Assembly (NCBI RefSeq): GCF_029105185.1
Contig: NZ_JAFMZK010000002.1
Coordinates: forward strand, 434,001-498,000
Source of the DNA: Aliiroseovarius sp. Z3
GTDB lineage: Bacteria; Pseudomonadota; Alphaproteobacteria; Rhodobacterales; Rhodobacteraceae
Length of the DNA stretch: 64,000 nt
Reading direction: 5' to 3'
This document shows positions 8,898 to 17,961 of this stretch, one piece after another. How positions within the stretch are numbered: position 1 is the stretch's first letter; every line of letters starts with the position of its first letter. The translations under genes were made by a program, and so were the position numbers. The notes under the pieces were generated by a model. The model saw only the letters and a list, made by a program, of their open reading frames with translations, was not told where the DNA came from and made no database searches.

Positions 8898-9751
8898 CCC
8901 CCAACCCCACATTGCGCAGCCGGGCCGAGGGTCTGGCTGAACGGTTGCCGCCGCTTATGGCCCATGCGCGCCATTTGGCAGTCAGTGTCGAACTGGGCGA
9001 GCATGGTCGCCGCAAACCGGGGCAGGGGGATGCGTTCTGGCAATTCCGCCCCGCCCAACCCGGTGATCCGGCACATAGGATCGACTGGCGCCGCTCGGCC
9101 CGGTCTGACCAGCATTATGTGCAGGAAAAGGAATGGCAGGCGGCGCAAAGCGTTTTGTTCTGGGTGGATCCGTCGCGATCAATGGATTTTGCATCCTCGT
9201 CCGATCTGGCACAGAAAGGTGACGTGGCACGGCTGATCACCATGGCATTGGCCGTGCTTTTAGTGCGCGGCGGTGAACGGGTCGGATTGGCCACCAGTGC
9301 AGCCCCGGCAGGCCGAGGCGAGCTTGCCTTATCGCGCATGGCGACCGCCCTTCTGTCCCCGCAGACGGCAGAGTTTGCAGACCTTCCAGCCCGGTCCCGC
9401 GCGGTGTTCCTGTCAGACTTTCTTGGCGATACGGGCAGTGTCACCCGTGCCGTCACCCGTGCCGCAGATCGCGGCGTGACCGGCGTGTTGTTTCAAATTC
9501 TCGATCCGGTAGAGGAGGCGTTCCCCTTCCATGGCCGGATGATCTTCGAGGATATGAGCGGCGTGTTGGAACATGACACGACTGAGGCGCACGATCTGCG
9601 TGACCGTTATCTGGACCGGCTGACTGCGCGCAAGGCCGAGCTGTCCGATCTGGCGCAACGCACCGGCTGGCAATTTCACACGCATCATAGCGGGGACGCC
9701 GACAGTGCCGCCCTGTTATGGCTTTATCATGCGATCGAGGGGGACAGATGA
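8894..9751 (+). CDS. DUF58 domain protein
   Basis: A 285-residue protein with the DUF58 hallmark FRPAQPGDPAHRIDWRRSAR (about 51-70) and a degenerate VWA-like fold after it (VLFWVDPSRSMDF, where DPSRS resembles a MIDAS DxSxS). It starts at GTG, overlapping the moxR stop, which implies translational coupling. DUF58 proteins are the usual partners of MoxR chaperones; the molecular role is not established. Confidence 0.9.
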   Translation: MTPNPTLRSRAEGLAERLPPLMAHARHLAVSVELGEHGRRKPGQGDAFWQFRPAQPGDPAHRIDWRRSARSDQHYVQEKEWQAAQSVLFWVDPSRSMDFASSSDLAQKGDVARLITMALAVLLVRGGERVGLATSAAPAGRGELALSRMATALLSPQTAEFADLPARSRAVFLSDFLGDTGSVTRAVTRAADRGVTGVLFQILDPVEEAFPFHGRMIFEDMSGVLEHDTTEAHDLRDRYLDRLTARKAELSDLAQRTGWQFHTHHSGDADSAALLWLYHAIEGDR

Positions 9752-12522
9752 TCTTTGGCTTGCCCATCGCCTTCACGACCCCTTGGCTGCTGGCAGGGTT
9801 GGTGGCCTTGCCGGTTCTGTGGTGGCTGTTGCGTGCCATTCCACCCGCGCCGCTGCGCCAGCGGTTTCCGGCTGTTACCTTGCTGTTGGGGTTGGAAGAT
9901 CGCGATGCGGAAAGCGATCGCACACCGTGGTGGCTTTTGTTGCTGCGCCTGTTGGCCGTTGCTGCGCTGATCCTTGGGTTTGCGGGCCCGGTGCTGAACC
10001 CCGAACAGCGTCAGGCCGGGCGCGGGCCTCTGTTGATCTTTGTCGATGCCGGGTGGGCGGCTGCGTCGGATTGGCCGCAGCGTATGGGCGCAATAAAAGA
10101 TCAGCTTGATATCGCAGCTCAGGCCGGGCGCCCTGTTGCAATTGCCCTGTCGCACGAGGTTTCAGACACCGATGCCGCCGCGCCGCAATGGCAAAGCGCC
10201 GGCGATTGGCGCGTTCGGCTTGCAGGACTGTCCCCTGTCGCGTGGGAGGCCCCATATGGCGCCGCCTCTGCTTGGGTTGCCGGGCTTCAGGATGCCGACA
10301 CGCTCTGGGTGTCGGACGGGGTGTCGCGAGCCGGGCGTCTTGACCTGCTGACGGCGTTCGAAGCGAAAGGCCGCGTTGACGTCGTGCAGCCAACCGCGCC
10401 GCGCTTTGGTCTGTTGCCAGCGCGGGCCGAGGATGGCGCGCTTGTGCTGGAAGCTCTGCGCACGGGTGTTGCAACCGGGACAGACGTTGTTGTGCAGGGC
10501 GTTGGGCCAGACCCGACCGGGGTCGAACGGGTGCTTGCCTCTTCCACACTCAGCTTCACCGCCGGGGCCGCCCGCGCCGAGGCACAGATGCCTCTGCCAC
10601 CGGAATTGCGCAACCGGATCACGCGGTTTCAACTGGAAGATCAGCGCGCCTCTGGCGCTGTGACGCTGGCCGATGACAGCTTGCGCCGCCGCCGCGTGGC
10701 GCTTCTGACCGGCACCCAGTCGCGTGAGGGACTGGAGCTGTTGTCGCCCCTGCATTACCTGCGCGAAGCCCTGGTTCCGTCCGCCGAGGTGATCGAAGAT
10801 GTCGCCATCGAAACGCTGATCGAAGCCGGGCCGGAAGTGTTGATCCTGCCCGATGTGCCCAGCCTTGCCGAACCTGACCAAAAGGCGCTGGCCGGATGGG
10901 TTGCCCAAGGTGGTCTGCTCTTGCGCTTTGCAGGGCCCCGGCTGGCAGCAGCCGATACCGGACGCGGGGTTGAGGATATCTTGCTGCCCGTTCGGCTGCG
11001 CTCGGGCGGGCGTGTGGTGGGCGGCGCGATGAGCTGGGGCGCTCCGCGCGCATTGGCACCTTTCCCCGAAACGTCGCCCTTCTTCGGGCTGCGGGTGCCA
11101 GATGATGTGTTGGTCCGCGCGCAAATTCTGGCCGAACCCAGCCCCGATCTTGCCGATCGCACATTGGCGTCGCTGGCAGATGGCACGCCGCTTGTGACCC
11201 GCAAGGCGTTGGGTCAGGGGCAGGTTGTGTTGTTCCACATTTCGGCCAATGCAGAATGGTCATCGCTGGCGCTGTCTGGACTGTTCGTCCAGATGCTTGA
11301 GCGGTTGGCGGTGTCGACCCGCCCCGGTCAGGTCGAGGCGCAGACATTGGAGGGCACGCAATGGGTCGCCGAACGCGTGCTTGACCCCTTTGGGCAACTT
11401 GGCCCAGCCGGGGCGCAGGCCGGGGTGCCGGGGCCTAGCCTTCTGGATGGCGCAGGCGCCGAGGTGCCGCCGGGGCTTTACGCCGACGGCGACCGCCGTT
11501 TGGCGGTGAACACGTTGGGTCCGGACGCGCAGATGTCGCCTGCCGACTGGCCTGCCCGCATAGTCCCCAGATGGAACGACCAAAGCGCCACGCGCAGCCT
11601 TGCGCCGTTTCTGTTGGCGACTGCGCTGTTCCTTGGGATGCTGGACATTCTGGCGAGCCTTTGGATTTCCGGACGGCTTCGCAGGCGGATGGTAGAAAGC
11701 GCGGCGCGTGTGGGTGTTCTTGTCGGCGCAGCGTTGTTCGTCCTGCCGGAATACGGCGCGGCGCAAGACGTTGAAACGCCCGAGGCGCTGATCAGCGCGG
11801 CCAGCACGGTAACGCTTGCGCATGTGTTGACCGGCGATCCGGCGACGGACGAGATCGCCAAGGCCGGGTTGATGGGTCTGTCCGATCAGATGTTTTCGCG
11901 CACGTCGGTCGAACCGGCACCACCGGTTGGACTGGACGTAGAGAATGATGAATTGTCGGCTTACCCGTTCCTTTATTGGCCGGTCAGCGAGACAACCCGC
12001 CAACCCAGCCCCGCTGCTTATGCACGTCTGAAAACCTATCTGGCGACTGGCGGGTTTATTCTGTTCGACACGCGTGATGCCGGGTTTGGCGGCGAAAGTG
12101 CTGCTGCTCGTCGGTTGCGCACCATTGCCCTGCCGCTGGGTCTGCCCCCTTTGGAACCCGTGCCGCACGATCATGTTCTGACCCGCGCGTTTTACCTGTT
12201 GGAAGAATTTCCCGGCCGCGCCCGCGGCCCAGCATGGGTCGAGGCCGCCCCGCCCAACGCAGAACGCGCCGAGGGGATGCCGTTTCGCAATCTGAATGAC
12301 GGCGTCAGCCCGGTGATCATCGGTGGCAACGATTGGGCCGGTGCCTGGGCCATCCGGTCTGACGGGGCGCCGATGTTTCCGGTGGGACGCGGTCAGGCAG
12401 GCGAACGTCAGCGTGAAATGGCGGTGCGCTTTGGTGTGAACCTTGTCATGCATGTACTGACCGGGAATTACAAATCCGATCAGGTTCATGTGCCGGCGTT
12501 GCTGGAAAGGCTGGGGGAATGA
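9748..12522 (+). CDS. BatA-type / DUF4159 membrane protein
   Basis: A 924-residue protein. The N-terminus matches the aerotolerance-regulator (BatA) membrane module (FTTPWLLAGLVALPVLWWLL) with a second helix near residues 70-90. A long periplasmic-like region follows, then another membrane pair around 615-680, and a C-terminal DUF4159 domain containing YPFLYWPVSE and GGFILFDTRD. The ATG overlaps the previous stop (ATGA). The protein is the probable membrane client of the MoxR/DUF58 pair. No catalytic residues were recognised. Confidence 0.85.
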   Translation: MIFGLPIAFTTPWLLAGLVALPVLWWLLRAIPPAPLRQRFPAVTLLLGLEDRDAESDRTPWWLLLLRLLAVAALILGFAGPVLNPEQRQAGRGPLLIFVDAGWAAASDWPQRMGAIKDQLDIAAQAGRPVAIALSHEVSDTDAAAPQWQSAGDWRVRLAGLSPVAWEAPYGAASAWVAGLQDADTLWVSDGVSRAGRLDLLTAFEAKGRVDVVQPTAPRFGLLPARAEDGALVLEALRTGVATGTDVVVQGVGPDPTGVERVLASSTLSFTAGAARAEAQMPLPPELRNRITRFQLEDQRASGAVTLADDSLRRRRVALLTGTQSREGLELLSPLHYLREALVPSAEVIEDVAIETLIEAGPEVLILPDVPSLAEPDQKALAGWVAQGGLLLRFAGPRLAAADTGRGVEDILLPVRLRSGGRVVGGAMSWGAPRALAPFPETSPFFGLRVPDDVLVRAQILAEPSPDLADRTLASLADGTPLVTRKALGQGQVVLFHISANAEWSSLALSGLFVQMLERLAVSTRPGQVEAQTLEGTQWVAERVLDPFGQLGPAGAQAGVPGPSLLDGAGAEVPPGLYADGDRRLAVNTLGPDAQMSPADWPARIVPRWNDQSATRSLAPFLLATALFLGMLDILASLWISGRLRRRMVESAARVGVLVGAALFVLPEYGAAQDVETPEALISAASTVTLAHVLTGDPATDEIAKAGLMGLSDQMFSRTSVEPAPPVGLDVENDELSAYPFLYWPVSETTRQPSPAAYARLKTYLATGGFILFDTRDAGFGGESAAARRLRTIALPLGLPPLEPVPHDHVLTRAFYLLEEFPGRARGPAWVEAAPPNAERAEGMPFRNLNDGVSPVIIGGNDWAGAWAIRSDGAPMFPVGRGQAGERQREMAVRFGVNLVMHVLTGNYKSDQVHVPALLERLGE

Positions 12523-14615
12523 ACGCCTCGGGCCTGATATTTTCACCCGGTTTGCCGTGGTTGGTGATTGGTGTCCTCGCCGTGCTGTCGCTGGTCGCGC
12601 TTGGGCTGGCGGTGTGGCGCGGTTTGTCGGGCTGGGCGCTCAGGGCCGTGGCTGCTCTTGCTGTGCTGACGGCGCTTGCCGGGCCATCCCTGCAGCAGGA
12701 AGATCGCGATCCGCTGGCGGATATTCTGTTGGCCGTTGTTGATGACAGCGCCTCGCAAGGCCTGTCTGACCGACCCGATCAGAACGCAGCGGCGCTGGCA
12801 TCGCTTGAGGCTCAGGTCGCCGGGCGTCCGGGGCTTGATTTGACCACGCGTCGCCTGTCTGAATTTGCCGATCCCGCCACGCCGGATGGCACCCATTTGA
12901 TGCGCGCGATCACCGCTGCAATGGCCGATTTGCCCCGTGACCGTGTGGCGGGCGTCGTGGCCATCACCGATGGCGTGGTTCATGATACCGAGTTTGCGCC
13001 AAACCTGCCCGCGCCGTTTCAGGCGCTTCTGACCGGGCGGGCGGACGATTGGGATCTGCGCCTGTCAGTCACCGACGCCCCGGCCTTTGCCATTCTGGGC
13101 GAGCAAACCGAAATTCGCCTGCGTGTCGATGCTTTGGGCGCGCCGTTGGTCCCCAAGGAACTGGTCGAGCTTTCGATATCCCGCGACGGGGCTGACCCCG
13201 AATCTTTGCTGGCGCAGGTCGGGGCCGAGATTGTGCTGCCGCTGACCTTGACTCATGCAGGCCGCAATCTGGTCCACGTGACTCTGCCCGCCGCCGAGGG
13301 CGAGTTGACTGACCGCAACAATGCTGCCGTGATCGAAATAAATGGTGTGCGTGACCGCCTTCGCGTGCTTTTGGTCTCGGGCACGCCGCATCCGGGCACG
13401 CGCACGTGGCGCAACCTGCTGAAATCCGACAGCGCCGTGGACCTTGTGCACTTCACCATCCTGCGTCCGCCAGAAAAACAGGATGGTGTGCCTGTTCATG
13501 AGCTCAGCCTGATCGCCTTCCCGACGCAGGAATTGTTCGTCGACAAAATCGATGAGTTTGATCTGATCATCTTCGACCGCTATCGGCTGCGCGGGATTTT
13601 GCCCGGTGGGTATCTGGACAGTGTCCGAGCCTATGTCGAACGGGGCGGTGCCGTGTTGATCGCGGCTGGTCCCGCCCTGGCCGGGGCCGAAAGCATCGCG
13701 CGGTCGGGGCTGGCGGGCATGTTGCCGGCTTTCCCCACAGGGCGTCTGGTGGAAGACGCATTCCGGCCTGAAATCAGCGACGCGGGTGCGCGCCATCCGA
13801 TTTCGCGCGATCTGGAAGATTTCGCGCCCGAGGGCGGTTGGGGTCCATGGCTGCGCCGGATCGAGCTTGAACCGACCGGGGGTCACACGATCTTGAACGG
13901 ACCTGATGATGCTGCGCTTTTGACCGTTGATCGCGTGGGCGATGGTCGCGTGGCCTTGCTGGGATCAGACCATGCGTGGCTGTGGGCGCGTGGGTACGAA
14001 GGTGGCGGGCCGCAGTTGGAGCTGTTGCGCAGACTGGCCCATTGGCTGATGCGCGAACCCGAGCTTGAGGAAGAGGCGCTGACCGCCACCGCCACTGAAA
14101 CCGGGCTGCGCATCGAACGCCGCACCATGCAGGACAGCACTCCTGAGGCGATCGTAACTTTCCCAGATGGAACCGAAGCGCCGGTTGAACTGACGGAACG
14201 CGCGCCCGGCGTGTTTGACGGCGAGATCGCGGTGACAGAACAGGGGCTGTATCGTGTCGCACAGGACGATCTGACAACGGTTGTGGTGCGTGGGCTGGCA
14301 GCGTTGCGTGAGTTTGAACAACCGATAGCCGATGCCGCCCCGCTTGCCCCATTGGGCCATGTGACGAATGGCACCGTCACCCGGATCGAGGATGGCCTGC
14401 CCGGCCTGCGTCCGGTGCGGATGGGCCAACTGGCGCATGGTCGGGGCTGGATCGGTTATACACCGCGCAACGCCTATGTGACACAAGCGATCCGGGTGAT
14501 TCCCCTTGCTCCGGCATGGCTGATGCTGGCCATTGCTGCGCTGTCGCTGATCGGGGCATGGCTGATCGAAGGGCGCGGTGGTGCGCGACGAACAGACCCG
14601 TCGTCTGCCCGCTGA
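12519..14615 (+). CDS. large membrane protein with glutamine-amidotransferase-like domain, MoxR cluster
   Basis: A 698-residue protein coupled to the DUF4159 gene by ATGA. Two helices near the N-terminus (about 10-55) are followed by a VWA-like stretch (VVDDSASQGL ... VAGVVAITDGVV), a large extracytoplasmic region with a class-I amidotransferase-like fold (LLVSGTPHPGTRTWRNLL ... FDLIIFDRYR ... GGAVLIAAGPALAG) and a last helix near the C-terminus. The amidotransferase fold has no evident catalytic Cys and is probably structural. It ends the four-gene MoxR operon, 3 bp from a convergent gene. Confidence 0.8.
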   Translation: MNASGLIFSPGLPWLVIGVLAVLSLVALGLAVWRGLSGWALRAVAALAVLTALAGPSLQQEDRDPLADILLAVVDDSASQGLSDRPDQNAAALASLEAQVAGRPGLDLTTRRLSEFADPATPDGTHLMRAITAAMADLPRDRVAGVVAITDGVVHDTEFAPNLPAPFQALLTGRADDWDLRLSVTDAPAFAILGEQTEIRLRVDALGAPLVPKELVELSISRDGADPESLLAQVGAEIVLPLTLTHAGRNLVHVTLPAAEGELTDRNNAAVIEINGVRDRLRVLLVSGTPHPGTRTWRNLLKSDSAVDLVHFTILRPPEKQDGVPVHELSLIAFPTQELFVDKIDEFDLIIFDRYRLRGILPGGYLDSVRAYVERGGAVLIAAGPALAGAESIARSGLAGMLPAFPTGRLVEDAFRPEISDAGARHPISRDLEDFAPEGGWGPWLRRIELEPTGGHTILNGPDDAALLTVDRVGDGRVALLGSDHAWLWARGYEGGGPQLELLRRLAHWLMREPELEEEALTATATETGLRIERRTMQDSTPEAIVTFPDGTEAPVELTERAPGVFDGEIAVTEQGLYRVAQDDLTTVVVRGLAALREFEQPIADAAPLAPLGHVTNGTVTRIEDGLPGLRPVRMGQLAHGRGWIGYTPRNAYVTQAIRVIPLAPAWLMLAIAALSLIGAWLIEGRGGARRTDPSSAR

Positions 14616-14618
14616 AAC

Positions 14619-15317
14619 CTAGCTGTCGGGCTGCATCAGGACAGATCGCGAATGCGATGCAAACTCGCGCCGATACAGGAGCATGACGGTGAGCACGGTC
14701 GCTACGATCAAACTGGCGGGGCCAAGCAGCCATGCCAATGCCCCCAACGCGAAATAGACCGAACGCAGGCCACGATTGAAACTGCGTGCCGCCGAGATGT
14801 TAATGTCGCCTGCCTTGCGGGCGCGGGGCAAGGCGGTCGGGTCCATCGGGTCATTGGGCACCGAGGCCATGACAACCGCACAATAGCCGAACAGGCGATG
14901 CGACCATACGAAACTCAGAAACGCGTTGGCGAGAAAAAGCACCACCAGCAGGATCTTGATTTCCCACACCAATTCCGGTGCGCTGTTTTGAATCAGATCC
15001 TGGGCGACGCCGCGCAACCGCTCGGTATTGCCCAACAGTGCCATGCCACCCCCGATCGCGATCATCGAGGCCGAGGCGAAGAAACTTGCCCCCTGGCGCA
15101 GCGTGGCCAGGATGGCGCTGTCGAAAATGCGCGGGTCGCGTTCGACAAATTGCACCATCCAATCGCGGCGGTATTGCGCCACAAGCCCCGATACCGAGGG
15201 TTTGGATGACGGGGCATGTTCAATTCGCCAACCAATTGCGGCCCAGGCCAGAATGATCAGGCAAACGGCGACACCGTCTAGCGGAGAAAACAGAGACAGA
15301 CGTTCGGTCAAGGACAT
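14619..15317 (-). CDS. DUF599 family membrane protein
   Basis: A 232-residue integral membrane protein. The start at 15317 gives MSLTERLSLFSPLDGVAV, the expected DUF599 N-terminus; the in-frame extension upstream is not credible because it runs through the glc promoter. Helices are visible near residues 12-30, 75-95, 115-135 and 190-215, and the NRGLRSVYFALGALAWLLGP segment is typical of the family. Function unknown. It is divergent from glcD. Confidence 0.85.
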   Translation of the reverse strand: MSLTERLSLFSPLDGVAVCLIILAWAAIGWRIEHAPSSKPSVSGLVAQYRRDWMVQFVERDPRIFDSAILATLRQGASFFASASMIAIGGGMALLGNTERLRGVAQDLIQNSAPELVWEIKILLVVLFLANAFLSFVWSHRLFGYCAVVMASVPNDPMDPTALPRARKAGDINISAARSFNRGLRSVYFALGALAWLLGPASLIVATVLTVMLLYRREFASHSRSVLMQPDS

Positions 15318-15345
15318 GCGCGCACGCTTAGCGCATTCCTTTCGG

Positions 15346-15384
15346 TTGCCAAACTGGAAAATTGGTAATATATTTTTACCAATT
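15346..15384 (+). promoter_or_regulatory. glcDEF promoter with overlapping operator
   Basis: TTGCCA (15346-15351) and TATATT (15369-15374) are separated by exactly 17 bp. The -10 sits in the middle of a perfect inverted repeat with 9-bp arms, AATTGGTAA (15360-15368) and TTACCAATT (15376-15384). The TTGGT/ACCAA half sites resemble those of FadR-subfamily GntR regulators (GlcC, PdhR, LldR), although their usual spacing is shorter. A repressor bound here would block RNA polymerase directly. Confidence 0.65.
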
Positions 15385-15405
15385 ACTGATGATGGAGGGA
15401 ATCCG

Positions 15406-16839
15406 ATGCAGATGCCGACCCCTGACGCCACCATTCTTGCGCGCAAGGATCAGATCGTGAAGCGTCTGCAGGATGTCTTGCCAGATGGCGCCGTTGTCCA
15501 TGATCCGTTTGAAACACGCGCTTATGAATGTGATGCGTTGACCGCCTACAAGTGTCCACCGCTATGTGCCGTGCTGCCCGCCTCGACCGCAGAGGTGTCG
15601 GCGGTCATGCGGGTGTGCCACGAGGAAGGCGTGCCGGTGGTGCCACGTGGCGCAGGCACGTCGCTGGCCGGTGGTGCTCTGCCCACGTCCGACAGTGTGA
15701 TCTTGGGGGTGGCCCGGCTGAATGACGTGCTTGAAACCGATTTCGCAAACCGGATCATCCGGGTGCAGTCGGGGCGCACCAACCTGTCCGTCACCGGTGC
15801 GGTCGAAGAAGAAGGCTTCTTCTATGCCCCCGATCCGTCAAGCCAACTGGCCTGTGCGATTGCGGGCAATATCGCGATGAATTCGGGCGGGGCGCATTGC
15901 CTGAAATATGGTGTCACCACCAACAACCTGATGGGCGTGACGATGGTCATGGCTGATGGCGAGGTGATCGAGATCGGAGGCGCGCATCTGGATGCGGGCG
16001 GGCTGGACCTGTTGGGGCTGATTTGCGGATCCGAGGGCCAATTGGGCATCGTGACCGAGGCGACCCTGCGCATCCTTGCCAAGCCAGAAGGCGCGCGCCC
16101 GGTGCTGGTCGGGTTCGACTCGAACGAAGTCGCGGGCCATTGCGTATCCGACATCATCAAATCTGGCATCCTGCCCGTCGCGATCGAGTTCATGGACCGC
16201 CCCTGCATCCGCGCCACCGAAGCCTTTGCCGGGGCAGGCTATCCCGATTGCGAGGCGTTGCTGATCATCGAGGTCGAAGGGTCGGACGCCGAGATTGACG
16301 ATCAACTGTCGCGCATCACGCAGATTGCCCGCGCCCATAACCCGGTGGAATTGCGCGAAAGCACGTCTGCCGAGGAAAGCGCGAAAATCTGGCTGGGCCG
16401 CAAGTCGGCCTTCGGGGCGATGGGGCAGATCAACGACTATATGTGTCTGGATGGCACGATCCCCGTGTCCGAACTTCCCTTGGTGCTACGCCGTATTGGT
16501 GAAATGTCGAAAGAGTATGGGCTGGACGTGGGCAACGTGTTCCACGCAGGCGATGGCAACATGCATCCGTTGATCCTGTTTGACGCCAACAAACCCGGCG
16601 ATCTTGAGAAATGCGAGGCGTTCGGGGCGGATATCCTGAAACTCTGTGTCGAGGTTGGCGGATGTCTGACCGGTGAACATGGGGTTGGAGTAGAAAAAAG
16701 AGACTTAATGGTTTCACAATACAACCAAACCGATCTTGAGATTCAGCTGGCCGTCAAAGACGTGTTCGATCCCAACTGGCTTTTGAACCCAGCCAAGGTG
16801 TTCCCCCTGTCGACAACGGAAACAAGGCGCGCCTCATGA
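15406..16839 (+). CDS. glcD: glycolate oxidase subunit GlcD (FAD-linked)
   Basis: A 477-residue flavoprotein. The FAD-binding PP-loop PRGAGTSLAGGALP and the C-terminal HAGDGNMHP and TGEHGVGVEKR signatures of GlcD-type oxidases are present. With GlcE and GlcF it should oxidise glycolate (or a similar 2-hydroxy acid) to glyoxylate and pass electrons to the membrane quinone pool. The start at 15406 follows a GGAGG site; the open frame further upstream runs through the promoter and was discarded. It overlaps glcE by ATGA. Confidence 0.95.
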   Translation: MQMPTPDATILARKDQIVKRLQDVLPDGAVVHDPFETRAYECDALTAYKCPPLCAVLPASTAEVSAVMRVCHEEGVPVVPRGAGTSLAGGALPTSDSVILGVARLNDVLETDFANRIIRVQSGRTNLSVTGAVEEEGFFYAPDPSSQLACAIAGNIAMNSGGAHCLKYGVTTNNLMGVTMVMADGEVIEIGGAHLDAGGLDLLGLICGSEGQLGIVTEATLRILAKPEGARPVLVGFDSNEVAGHCVSDIIKSGILPVAIEFMDRPCIRATEAFAGAGYPDCEALLIIEVEGSDAEIDDQLSRITQIARAHNPVELRESTSAEESAKIWLGRKSAFGAMGQINDYMCLDGTIPVSELPLVLRRIGEMSKEYGLDVGNVFHAGDGNMHPLILFDANKPGDLEKCEAFGADILKLCVEVGGCLTGEHGVGVEKRDLMVSQYNQTDLEIQLAVKDVFDPNWLLNPAKVFPLSTTETRRAS

Positions 16840-17960
16840 CCCTGAAAACAGAAGCAGAGCTGGCCGAGGCGATTGTCGCGGCCAATGGCCCCTTGCGTAT
16901 CCAGGGCGGTGGCACCCGCGACATCGGGGCGCCCGTCGATGGTGCCATCCTGTCGACCGCCGGTCTGTCGGGCATAACGCTATACGAACCCGGCGCGCTG
17001 ACACTGGTGGCGCGGGCTGGCACCCCCTTGGCCAAGGTCGAGGCGCTTTTGGCCAGCGAAGGTCAACGGCTGGCCTTTGAACCCGGCGACATGCGACCGC
17101 TTCTGGGCACCAAGGGCGCATCCACCATCGGTGGTGTGATCGCCACCAACGCGTCTGGTCCCCGTCGCATTCAGGTCGGGGCGGCGCGTGATTTCTGCCT
17201 TGGCGTCCGCTTTGTGGATGGGCAGGGGCAGGTTTTGAAAAACGGCGGGCGCGTGATGAAGAACGTGACCGGTTATGACCTCGTGAAGCTGATGACCGGA
17301 AGCTGGGGCACGCTGGGCGTGTTGACCGAGGTCAGCCTGAAGGTGCTGGCCATACCGGAAACCGAGGCGACGCTGATTTGTGATGACGCGAAGGCGAAAA
17401 CTGCCGTGGCGTCGATGGCGGCGGCGCTTGGTTCGCCGTTTGACGTGACGGGGGCGGCTTTGATGAATGGCCGGACGATGATCCGGGTCGAGGGCTTGGC
17501 GCAATCGGTGGAGTATCGCGCGAAGGCATTGCAAGCGGGTGTGCTCAAGGGGTTCGATATCATCAATGGCGATGCGTCCGCGGCACTGTGGACAGACCTG
17601 CGCGATGTGAAACCCTTTGCGAGTCAAGGCGGCGCGGTCTGGCGCATTTCGGTCAAACCGTCAGACGGGCCGACGCTTGTCCGCGAACTGAGTGGCTTCG
17701 CACACGACGCGATCTACGACTGGGGCGGCGGCCTGATTTGGTTGCGTGTGCCGGATGAAGGCGATGCTGGTGCCCAGATGATCCGTAAGGAACTGAGCCA
17801 TATCGGGGGCCATGCGACATTGGTGCGGGCCAGTGCCGGAACCCGGGCTGCCGTGCCGGTGTTCCATCCCGACCCGGCCCCTGTTGCAACTCTGACCCAA
17901 GGCTTGCGCGCCAAGTTCGATCCGCGCGGCATCCTGAACCACGGCCTGATGGGAGCCTGA
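16836..17960 (+). CDS. glcE: glycolate oxidase subunit GlcE (FAD-binding)
   Basis: A 374-residue FAD_binding_4 protein, shorter than GlcD as expected. Visible features are GGGTRDIGAPVDG near the N-terminus, KGASTIGGVIATNASGPRR and the KNVTGYDLVKLMTGSWGTLG stretch typical of GlcE. It is translated from an ATG overlapping the glcD stop and ends 1 bp before glcF, which keeps the three subunits in one translational unit. Confidence 0.95.
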   Translation: MTLKTEAELAEAIVAANGPLRIQGGGTRDIGAPVDGAILSTAGLSGITLYEPGALTLVARAGTPLAKVEALLASEGQRLAFEPGDMRPLLGTKGASTIGGVIATNASGPRRIQVGAARDFCLGVRFVDGQGQVLKNGGRVMKNVTGYDLVKLMTGSWGTLGVLTEVSLKVLAIPETEATLICDDAKAKTAVASMAAALGSPFDVTGAALMNGRTMIRVEGLAQSVEYRAKALQAGVLKGFDIINGDASAALWTDLRDVKPFASQGGAVWRISVKPSDGPTLVRELSGFAHDAIYDWGGGLIWLRVPDEGDAGAQMIRKELSHIGGHATLVRASAGTRAAVPVFHPDPAPVATLTQGLRAKFDPRGILNHGLMGA

Positions 17961-17961
17961 C

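Noticed and set aside
11260-12546. 428-codon minus-strand frame opposite the DUF4159 gene
   Set aside because: Antisense shadow without ribosome site or domain.
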